Shown here: piece after piece, positions 18,980 through 25,580 of the stretch
How positions within the stretch are numbered: the first letter of the stretch is position 1
Layout: each line of letters opens with the position of its first letter
Assembly (NCBI GenBank): GCA_025938935.1
Contig: JAPCWB010000001.1
Location: 806,001-870,000 of the forward strand
Length of the DNA stretch: 64,000 bases
DNA from: Novosphingobium sp. MW5
GTDB taxonomy: Bacteria; Pseudomonadota; Alphaproteobacteria; Sphingomonadales; Sphingomonadaceae
Direction of reading: 5' to 3'
Made by a program: the position numbers and the translations under genes
Notes under the pieces: generated by a model
The model's input: only the letters and a program-made list of their open reading frames with translations
What the model was told of the DNA's origin: nothing
Databases searched by the model: none

Positions 18980-19867
18980 TCAGGCGCCGACCTGCGCGGC
19001 GATGCGCTGGGCGGCCCTGTTATGCGCGCGAACCGAAACCGCCATCATCAGGTTGAGCGCGATGGCCTGGTAGACGAAGTAGTACAGCGCCCCGTGCCAT
19101 CCCGCGCCGCCCGCCAGCATCGACAGGCCCAGCACGATAGCGCGCGGGTTGGGGCCGAGCACCTTGCACAGCATCAGCAGCGGCGGCGCCTCGGCGCGGA
19201 CGGCGGCGCGGATCGCCTCGAGCCGGGCGGGATCGCCCTTGGCGGCTTCCACCGCCGCATCGATGCGCAGCGCATGGGGCGTCATGCCGCTGGCGACGGC
19301 GAGGTAGGCGTTGACCAGTCCGGCGAAAGGGCTTTTCGCGGTCTCTGAATCGGCGTTGTGGTTGAGGCGGATCCACGGCGTGTCATAGACCCAGTACTGG
19401 TACTGCCGCCGCTGCACCTCGACATGGTTCGACTGGACGGCATGGCTCACCCCCGCGGCGACCATCCACACCCAGGCCCAGCCGCCCATCGACTGGCTGA
19501 GCAGCCAGCCAAGCACGAGGTAGAGCACCACGTGGCTGAGGTAATCGCACAGGCCATCAACCATCTCGCCAACCGGGCTGGACCGGCCAGTCAGGCGCGC
19601 AAGATCGCCATCCGCACCATCGACCACGTGCCAGGTCATGTGCAATATCATGCCGATCGCGGCGAACAGCGGATAGCTCGGCTGGGCGTAGGACCAGGCC
19701 GCCCCGACGACAAACAGAGCCCCCACGACCGAGACCATGTTAGGCGTGATCGGGGTTTTCGCCAGCAGCCGGGCAAGCTGCCAGGCCAGCGGGTGATAGA
19801 GGTAATGGTTGAGCGAATCCTGCAGTTCACGCTTGCGCTGGGGCCGGGTCGTTACACTGTTTTTCAT
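18980..19867 (-). CDS. CDP-alcohol phosphatidyltransferase family protein
   Basis: A 295-residue integral membrane enzyme. The full CDP-alcohol phosphotransferase signature is present: D-G-A-D-G-D-L-A-R, eight residues, G, three, D, three, D (residues near 84-111, ending GEMVDGLCDYLSH). It would join a CDP-activated group to an alcohol. The gene is divergent from a second CDP-alcohol transferase (20006) next to inositol-phosphate genes, so phosphatidylinositol-type lipid synthesis is a reasonable guess. It heads the minus-strand group M20-NTF2-acyl-CoA synthetase (37-base gap to M20). Confidence 0.88.
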   Translation of the reverse strand: MKNSVTTRPQRKRELQDSLNHYLYHPLAWQLARLLAKTPITPNMVSVVGALFVVGAAWSYAQPSYPLFAAIGMILHMTWHVVDGADGDLARLTGRSSPVGEMVDGLCDYLSHVVLYLVLGWLLSQSMGGWAWVWMVAAGVSHAVQSNHVEVQRRQYQYWVYDTPWIRLNHNADSETAKSPFAGLVNAYLAVASGMTPHALRIDAAVEAAKGDPARLEAIRAAVRAEAPPLLMLCKVLGPNPRAIVLGLSMLAGGAGWHGALYYFVYQAIALNLMMAVSVRAHNRAAQRIAAQVGA

Positions 19868-20005
19868 GTTGAAAGCTGCAGACGCCCCCGAAAATAAGTC
19901 TTGCCACCCGTCGTGATTTTGTTCCCATATAGGGCTTGGGGACCGAGGAACAGGGGGCTTCGACAGGCGTTCAGCTCTCTAGATTGAGATGGACTAGGCT
20001 ACCAA

Positions 20006-21418
20006 GTGAAGTATTCGCCACCGCTTTCTCCGGGATTGGCCTCGCAATCTGGCGCAGCCATCGCCCGCGTTGCTTCCTATGCTGCAGGAGTTGCCCTGGC
20101 CGAAGCGCCGGTTCCGCGCCCGGCCGAATCCGTGGGCCTGGTCTTTGCCCTTCGGCAGGCGGAAGGCGCGCCGGTTGCAACCGTCGCCGCCGGGGGCATA
20201 GCGATCATCCGGCGCCAGATCCGCCAGTTGCATGACATGGGCGTCACCCGGGTCGTCCTCGCGCTCGGCACCGGGCAGCAGGCGGCGCTCGAACAGGCCC
20301 GCAGCGAAGCGGCGCGCGGCCGGATGGAACTGCAAGTCGCCCACTCGGCGGGCGAACTGGCAGAGGCCCTTGGCGCAAGCTGTGCGCTTGCCATCGATGA
20401 AGGCCTGCTGGTCGACGAGCGGATGCTCGATGCCTTTTTGGGCGATGAAGACCTGCACTGCGGAGCCCGGCCTGTGCTGGCCACGCGCGATGCCGGTCCG
20501 GTCAGCCATGCCGGACTTGCGATCCTCCCGCCCGGGACCACCAGTATTTCTGTCGCTGCCAGCCTGATGGAACAAGCGCTGGACGGGCTTGCCGAGGGCG
20601 CGGTGCGGCGCGAGGACCTGTCAGGACTCGATGATTACGCACCGGCCCGCCGCCGCCGCCTGCCGATGGTGTGGATGCGGCTGCGCAGTGCCGCCGATGG
20701 CCGCGCCGGGACAACTGTGCTGCTCGATTCCGCGCAGAAGGGCTGTCTCGACTGGCCGGCGCGCTTTCTCCATCCGCCGGTCGAGAACCTGCTGACGCGG
20801 CTGCTGCTGCCCACGCCGATCACGCCGAACCAGGTCTCGGTCTTCGTCTTCCTGCTGGGCCTCTATGCGGCATGGTGCTTTGCCACCGGCGCATGGCCGC
20901 TGGCGCTCGCGCTGATGCTGGTGATCGGTCCGCTTGACGGGCTGGACGGCAAGCTGGCGCGCACGCGGCTCGATTTCTCTCCCTATGGCGACCTTGAGCA
21001 TGTCGCAGACAAGATCGTCGAATATGCCTGCTACATGTGCATGGCGGCATGGATCGGCACGGGCTGGGCCTGGGCGGTCTGCGCGCTGATCGTCCTCTTC
21101 GCGCTTGCCGAGGCGGTGCAGGGCGAATTCTACCGCAGGCTGACCGGCGGCCAGCTGGATGATGCGGGACCCATCGAGCGCAGGTTCCGCCTCTTCTCCG
21201 GGCGGCGCAACACCTTCATGTGGACGCTGATCCCCTTTGTCGCGCTGGGCGCCTGGCACGGCGGCTTCGTCATGATCGCGGTTTACAGCGTGATCACCTT
21301 CTTCTTCGCCCAGTGGCGCTTCTTTGTCCGGCTTGGCGAAGCCGCGCAGCGCACCGCGCCGGAACTGGCGGAAAACATGCGCCGCACCGCCTATGCCTTC
21401 CTCAAGAAGCGCAAATAA
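20006..21418 (+). CDS. Nucleotidyltransferase-like / CDP-alcohol phosphatidyltransferase fusion protein
   Basis: A 470-residue two-domain protein starting with GTG. Residues ~30-220 resemble a sugar-nucleotidyltransferase fold, but the usual nucleotide loop GxGxR is not evident (the matching segment reads VFALRQAEGAPVATVAAG), so this domain is probably inactive. Residues ~260-460 are membrane-embedded and carry DGLDGKLAR of the CDP-alcohol phosphotransferase motif. After the expected eight residues and glycine comes DLEHVADK, so the canonical third and fourth aspartates are H and K, with E and D each one residue earlier. The architecture recalls archaeal bifunctional enzymes of the inositol-1-phosphate cytidylyltransferase/di-inositol-phosphate phosphate synthase type. 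Inositol-3-phosphate synthase follows. Confidence 0.8.
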   Translation: MKYSPPLSPGLASQSGAAIARVASYAAGVALAEAPVPRPAESVGLVFALRQAEGAPVATVAAGGIAIIRRQIRQLHDMGVTRVVLALGTGQQAALEQARSEAARGRMELQVAHSAGELAEALGASCALAIDEGLLVDERMLDAFLGDEDLHCGARPVLATRDAGPVSHAGLAILPPGTTSISVAASLMEQALDGLAEGAVRREDLSGLDDYAPARRRRLPMVWMRLRSAADGRAGTTVLLDSAQKGCLDWPARFLHPPVENLLTRLLLPTPITPNQVSVFVFLLGLYAAWCFATGAWPLALALMLVIGPLDGLDGKLARTRLDFSPYGDLEHVADKIVEYACYMCMAAWIGTGWAWAVCALIVLFALAEAVQGEFYRRLTGGQLDDAGPIERRFRLFSGRRNTFMWTLIPFVALGAWHGGFVMIAVYSVITFFFAQWRFFVRLGEAAQRTAPELAENMRRTAYAFLKKRK

Positions 21419-21501
21419 GCCGAGCTGATTGCGTTAACGTTTGCCCCGCGAAATGATCGTGCTATGCTAGTAGGCCTGCATTGCGCAGGCACATTGCCGG
21501 G

Positions 21502-21651
21502 GTGCGGCTGATTTCCGTAAGGGAAAAGGCCCTATTCGGCACCGAATCTGTTGGGGCGTATGTGGCAATGGCCACTTGCGTCGCTGTGCTATTCGGCTTG
21601 ACCTGCGCCAGACTTCTTGCTTTTGGCGCGCGATATTTTTTCTGCGGGTGA
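21502..21651 (+). CDS. Possible small membrane protein (49 aa), weak
   Basis: A GTG-initiated frame of 49 codons in the 278-base leader of the inositol-3-phosphate synthase gene. It encodes one hydrophobic stretch (VGAYVAMATCVAVLFGLTCA) flanked by basic residues, compatible with a single membrane helix. There is no convincing ribosome binding site, so it may be a chance frame within an untranslated leader. Confidence 0.2.
   Translation: MRLISVREKALFGTESVGAYVAMATCVAVLFGLTCARLLAFGARYFFCG
21534..21547. promoter_or_regulatory. Palindrome upstream of inositol-3-phosphate synthase
   Basis: The perfect inverted repeat ATTCGG-CA-CCGAAT lies 150 bases before the ATG at 21697. Its half site CTATTCGGC recurs at 21589-21597. 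This may be an operator or part of an RNA hairpin in the leader; I know no regulator with this site. Confidence 0.3.
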
Positions 21652-21696
21652 TCCTTCGCGGGGTCGCCTAGCGCCGCTCGGAAGGATCGAGAAATA

Positions 21697-22797
21697 ATGA
21701 AGCCCATCAAGGTCGCCATGATTGGCGTCGGCAACTGCGCCAGTTCGCTGGTCCAGGGTGTGGAATACTACCGCAACAACAACAGCTCGCAGGGCCTGAT
21801 CCATGACCGGATCGGTGGCTACGGCGCGGGCGACGTGGACTTCGTTCTCGGTATCGACGTCGATGCGCGCAAGGTTGGCAAGGACATTGCCGAAGCCATC
21901 TTCGCCGCTCCCAACAACACCAAGGTGTTCCAGGCCAGCGTGCCCGCCACCGGTGCCAAGGTCATCATGGGCAAGGTGTCGGACGGCGTCGCCCCGCACA
22001 TGACCACGGTGGGCGAAAAGGGCTTCATCGTTGCCGATGCTCCGGAAGCGACCAAGGAATCGATCGTCGAAGCCATCAAGGCTTCGGGCGCCGAAGTCCT
22101 GATCAACTTCCTGCCCGTCGGTTCGCAGGAAGCGACCGAGTTCTACATGGAATGCGCCCTTGAAGCTGGCGTTGCCGTGGTAAACTGCATGCCGGTGTTC
22201 ATCGCTAGCCGTCCGGAATGGGAAGCCAAGTTCCGCGCCAAGAACCTGCCGATCGTCGGTGACGACATCAAGGCGCAGGTCGGTGCCACGATCGTTCACC
22301 GCGTGCTGTCCAGCCTCTTCGCCGCCCGCGGCGTTACCGTTGAGCGTACCTACCAGCTCAACACCGGCGGCAACACCGACTTCATGAACATGCTCGATCG
22401 CCAGCGCCTTGGTTCCAAGAAGGAATCGAAGACCGAAGCGGTCCAGGCCATGCTTGCCCAGCGCCTGGAAGACGAGAACATCCACGTCGGCCCGTCGGAC
22501 TATGTTCCCTGGCAGAAGGACAACAAGCTGTGCTTCCTGCGCCTCGAAGGCCTGCAGTGGGGCAACGTGCCGATGGAACTGGAACTCCGCCTCTCGGTGG
22601 AGGACAGCCCCAACTCGGCCGCCTGTGTCATGGACGCGATCCGCTGCGCCAAGGTCGCTCTCGACCGTGGTGAAGGCGGCGCGCTGATCGGCCCCTCGGC
22701 CTACTTCTGCAAGCACCCGCCGCAGCAGTTCAACGATGACCTCGCCGCCCAGATGGTTGACGAGTACATCACCGAACAGGCCATCGCCGCCGAGTAA
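21697..22797 (+). CDS. ino1: Inositol-3-phosphate synthase
   Basis: A 366-residue NAD-dependent myo-inositol-1(3)-phosphate synthase of the short actinobacterial/archaeal type, which cyclises glucose-6-phosphate. It begins with the Rossmann loop IGVGNCASSLVQG (residues 9-21) and carries LINFLPVGSQEAT, VNCMPVFIAS, the GDDIKAQVGATIVHR block and LNTGGNTDF, all signature segments. A GAAGGA (about 21680) serves as ribosome binding site. A strong terminator follows. Neighbouring CDP-alcohol transferases and a cytidylyltransferase suggest that the product feeds an inositol phospholipid or inositol-phosphate compound. Confidence 0.95.
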   Translation: MKPIKVAMIGVGNCASSLVQGVEYYRNNNSSQGLIHDRIGGYGAGDVDFVLGIDVDARKVGKDIAEAIFAAPNNTKVFQASVPATGAKVIMGKVSDGVAPHMTTVGEKGFIVADAPEATKESIVEAIKASGAEVLINFLPVGSQEATEFYMECALEAGVAVVNCMPVFIASRPEWEAKFRAKNLPIVGDDIKAQVGATIVHRVLSSLFAARGVTVERTYQLNTGGNTDFMNMLDRQRLGSKKESKTEAVQAMLAQRLEDENIHVGPSDYVPWQKDNKLCFLRLEGLQWGNVPMELELRLSVEDSPNSAACVMDAIRCAKVALDRGEGGALIGPSAYFCKHPPQQFNDDLAAQMVDEYITEQAIAAE

Positions 22798-22818
22798 TCG
22801 GAGCGAAATGCACAATTG

Positions 22819-22849
22819 CGGCGCCGGTTGTTTCCGGCGCCGTTTTTGT
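22819..22849 (+). terminator. Rho-independent terminator of ino1
   Basis: A 9-bp GC-rich stem CGGCGCCGG / CCGGCGCCG with a 6-base loop is followed by TTTTT, 21 bases after the ino1 stop. It is the cleanest intrinsic terminator in the window. Confidence 0.88.
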
Positions 22850-22870
22850 TTGAGAGTTTTGGTTTGGTGC

Positions 22871-22993
22871 GCCATTCGCATCCGCGAATGGCTAGCAACA
22901 CCGGCCCGCTCCCCGGCCCGACCACACGTTCAGGATACCCTATGGGTGGTCGGGCCGGGGAGCGGGCCGGTGTTGCCCTTCGCGTCAGCGAAG
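22871..22993. repeat. Palindromic repeat cluster with a perfect 31-bp inverted repeat
   Basis: Three nested palindromes occupy the ino1-cytidylyltransferase gap. A 9-bp hairpin GCCATTCGC / GCGAATGGC lies at 22871-22892. A perfect 31-bp inverted repeat has arms at 22895-22925 and 22946-22976 with a 20-base loop. A 6-bp hairpin CTTCGC / GCGAAG closes the set. The 17-base core GGGGAGCGGGCCGGTGT of the right arm recurs exactly in the hairpin after ihfB (38413-38429), so this is a dispersed REP-like family. Confidence 0.85.
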
Positions 22994-23006
22994 ATAAGGA
23001 GACTCG

Positions 23007-23753
23007 ATGGACGCCGTCATCATCGCCGCCGGTTTCGGCAGCCGCCTGCGGGACATATCGGATTCGAAGCCGCTTACGCCGGTCGCTGGCAAGCCGCTGA
23101 TCGAACTCGGCGTGCGTCAGGCTGCGGCAGCGGGCGCGGGCAAGGTGGTTGTCGTCACTGGCCATGAGGCGGAGCGGGTCGAGGCCTATTTGCCTGAGCT
23201 TTCCGCCAAGACCGGTATCGCCATCGAGGCAGTGCGCGTCGAGGACTGGTCAAAGCCCAACGGCTATTCGGTGATGGCCGGTGCCTCACGCGTCCCCGGC
23301 GATTTCCTGCTGATGATGGCGGACCACATCTTTGCCGCGCCGGTGCTCGCAGGCCTTGCCAAGGTCGGCGGGGCGGATCGTGGCGTGACGCTCGGTGTCG
23401 ATTACCGCGTGACCAGCCCGCTGATCGATCCCGATGACGCGACCTGGGTGAAGACAGACGAACGCGGCTTCATCGCCGCCATTGGCAAGACCATCCCCGA
23501 ATACGACGCGGTCGATTGCGGGGCTTTCCTCGCCACACAGGAATTGCCCAAGGCGATTGCCGCAGCGATTTCCGAGGGCAAGCAAGGCAGCCTGTCGGAC
23601 GGAATGCAGTGGCTCGCCGACCGCGGCCGCGCGGCCACGCACGACATCGGCAGCGACGAGCGGGCATCGTGGTGGATGGACGTCGACGACCCACGCGCCC
23701 ACGAACTGGCCGAGGCGCAGGCCCCGGTGATGCTCAGCGAGATTTACGGGTAA
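23007..23753 (+). CDS. NTP transferase, probable CTP:inositol-1-phosphate cytidylyltransferase
   Basis: A 248-residue cytosolic nucleotidyltransferase. The N-terminus MDAVIIAAGFGSRLRDI followed by KPLTPVAGKPLIE carries the nucleotide loop GxGSRL and the substrate lysine region. MADHIF (about residues 109-114) gives the metal-binding aspartate. The WSKPNGYSV segment and overall length resemble archaeal inositol-1-phosphate cytidylyltransferase domains and phosphocholine cytidylyltransferases. Given ino1 next door and a fusion partner that appears to lack the nucleotide loop, I infer that it makes CDP-inositol; the alternatives are CDP-choline-type or sugar nucleotides. It has a good GGAG site (22999-23002). 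Confidence 0.8.
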   Translation: MDAVIIAAGFGSRLRDISDSKPLTPVAGKPLIELGVRQAAAAGAGKVVVVTGHEAERVEAYLPELSAKTGIAIEAVRVEDWSKPNGYSVMAGASRVPGDFLLMMADHIFAAPVLAGLAKVGGADRGVTLGVDYRVTSPLIDPDDATWVKTDERGFIAAIGKTIPEYDAVDCGAFLATQELPKAIAAAISEGKQGSLSDGMQWLADRGRAATHDIGSDERASWWMDVDDPRAHELAEAQAPVMLSEIYG

Positions 23754-23773
23754 GCGATTGAGCTTGTGCGGCG

Positions 23774-24106
23774 TTACCGCGGGTCCTTCCGGGACACGCT
23801 AAGGCTCGCCTCGCTGCCTGGATCGCCACGGACGACGCTGTCGATCTGGGCAAGCATATCTTCGAGGTGCGTGCCAACCTTGCGCAAACCGCGCAGCTTG
23901 CGACATTTCATCCGCTTGGCGTCAAAATTGGAAGGCATGGCGAAATAGGGCAGCGTCATACAGCTGGCGTATCTATTGGCCACCAAGATCTCGCGATCTG
24001 AAAGCTTATCGGTCCGAATGACAATCTCGGAAACAAAGACCGGTTCCTGTAGATCGGTTGCCGGTTGGGCGGCAATGAGGATTGCGAGGCCGATCCCAAG
24101 CGGCAT
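23774..24106 (-). CDS. Small secreted protein, unknown function
   Basis: A 110-residue protein starting MPLGIGLAILIAAQPATDLQ, a short signal peptide with a probable cleavage after residues 13-16. The mature part has two cysteines (YASCMTLPYF, KRMKCRKL) and a basic middle. The start at 24106 is set by overlap with the stop of the DUF2141 gene (TGATG), which indicates translational coupling and a related periplasmic role. I recognise no family. Confidence 0.6.
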   Translation of the reverse strand: MPLGIGLAILIAAQPATDLQEPVFVSEIVIRTDKLSDREILVANRYASCMTLPYFAMPSNFDAKRMKCRKLRGLRKVGTHLEDMLAQIDSVVRGDPGSEASLSVSRKDPR

Positions 24107-24585
24107 CAGGGGTATTTCATCCGGATCCGTGTCACGAGGCCCGTCTTCGGGATGTTCAGCCGCACCGAGCTGAACGAGGGCAGGCTCATGATCGTGGCCG
24201 GGTTGTTGGTAAAGCCGAAGCCCTCGGTCGGCAGGCCGATGCCCGAGCGGTCGATCTTCCGGTTCGAATTCTCGTCGTGGTACAGCGCGATGGCATAGAC
24301 GCCGGGTTTGGGCACGAAGATGCAGCCGCGGGTGGTGCCGGCACTGGCGTTGACAAAGCCGACATACATCGCGCCGCCCTTGGCGAGGAATTTCTTCGAA
24401 TTGTCGGCATAGAGCGTGATCGCCAGCAGGCCGTTTCCGTTGCGCAGGCCATCCGCCACAACGGTAACCCAGGTATCGCTCGGAGTGCCGGTGCAGCCGG
24501 CGGGAGCCTGTGCCTGCGCAGGCTGGACCGCGAGGGCCGTCAGGCCAAGCGCGAGTGCCGCGCGGATGGAAGTCGAAATGGCCAT
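24106..24585 (-). CDS. DUF2141 domain protein, secreted
   Basis: A 159-residue exported protein. The signal peptide runs through ALALGLTALAVQPAQAQA. The mature domain fits DUF2141: VVADGLRNGNGLLAITLYAD, the FVPKPGVYAIALYHDENSNRKID core, then GLPTEGFGFTNNP. These are the conserved blocks of this small beta-sandwich family of unknown function. The start at 24585 gives the signal peptide directly; a longer reading at 24657 would bury it. It is coupled to the small secreted protein downstream. Confidence 0.85.
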   Translation of the reverse strand: MAISTSIRAALALGLTALAVQPAQAQAPAGCTGTPSDTWVTVVADGLRNGNGLLAITLYADNSKKFLAKGGAMYVGFVNASAGTTRGCIFVPKPGVYAIALYHDENSNRKIDRSGIGLPTEGFGFTNNPATIMSLPSFSSVRLNIPKTGLVTRIRMKYP

Positions 24586-24912
24586 GGTCGTTCGTCCTGA
24601 ACTCCGCAAAAGGGTCTTGATGAAGGGGGAGGATCGCCGGGCGCGCCGTTGTGGCACCCGGCACGGCTGTTAACAGTCGCTTTGTCCCCCGTGAAATGCG
24701 ATTCGTCGCGTTAATGGCGGCTGAATTTGACCAAATTGGGACAGCGCCCCCCGATTTCGCAGCGACTTAGCCAAAATGGGACCCATTTTCCAGCCTCGAC
24801 GCCTTTCGCGCCCAAAGGTCCATTCCGGTGCGAGCCAATCGCACATCTAGTGTGGAAAAGCGCCGCCCTTCGCTTGTCCCCCCTAGATAGGGCGTTACTG
24901 CCTTTTGGTTCC
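24586..24912. other. Intergenic region between DUF2141 gene and rpe
   Basis: About 327 bases without a convincing gene. It holds two similar blocks, CCAAATTGGGACA (24732-24744) and CCAAAATGGGACC (24771-24783), in direct orientation about 39 bases apart. Such spaced repeats could be operator sites for the divergent promoters, but I see no clear -35/-10 pair. Confidence 0.4.
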
Positions 24913-25575
24913 ATGGCTGCACCCCTGATCTCTCCTTCGATCCTCTCTGCCGACTTTTCCCGGCTGGGCGAAGAAGTGCGCGCGATCGACGCGGCGGGCG
25001 CGGACTGGATCCATGTCGACGTGATGGACGGCCACTTCGTCCCCAACATCACGATCGGCCCGATGGTGGTAAAGGCGCTGCGCCCACACACTGCCAAGCC
25101 CTTCGACGTCCACCTGATGATCTCTCCGGTCGATTCCTATATCGAGGCTTTCGCAGATGCCGGGGCGGATATCATCACCGTCCACCCCGAGGCTGGGCCC
25201 CACGTTCACCGCACGGTCCAGCTGATCAAGTCGCTGGGCAAGAAGGCGGGCATTTCGCTCAATCCGGCCACCCCGGCCAAGATGCTCGATTACCTGATCG
25301 ACGAAATCGACCTGGTGCTGGTCATGAGCGTCAACCCCGGCTTCGGCGGGCAGAGCTTCATTTCCAGCCAGCTCCGCAAGATCGAGGCGGTGCGCAAGAT
25401 GATCGAAAAGTCCGGCCGCGACATCCGGCTTGAGGTCGATGGCGGGGTTGACGTGAAGACCGCGCCGCTCTGCGTCGCCGCCGGGGCCGATGCTCTGGTG
25501 GCAGGAACGGCGACCTTCCGCGGCGGGCCGGACTGCTATGCCGCCAACATCGCCGCGCTCAAGGGACTTGGGTAA
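24913..25575 (+). CDS. rpe: Ribulose-phosphate 3-epimerase
   Basis: A 220-residue TIM-barrel enzyme of the pentose phosphate pathway that interconverts ribulose-5-phosphate and xylulose-5-phosphate. It shows [16 protein letters not shown] at the N-terminus, the metal-binding [34 protein letters not shown], and the second catalytic aspartate in LEVDGGV. I placed the start at the ATG at 24913 ([12 protein letters not shown]); the frame is open further upstream but without homologous character. The heparinase-like gene begins five bases after the stop, so they are cotranscribed. Confidence 0.96.
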   Translation: MAAPLISPSILSADFSRLGEEVRAIDAAGADWIHVDVMDGHFVPNITIGPMVVKALRPHTAKPFDVHLMISPVDSYIEAFADAGADIITVHPEAGPHVHRTVQLIKSLGKKAGISLNPATPAKMLDYLIDEIDLVLVMSVNPGFGGQSFISSQLRKIEAVRKMIEKSGRDIRLEVDGGVDVKTAPLCVAAGADALVAGTATFRGGPDCYAANIAALKGLG

Positions 25576-25580
25576 CTGCG

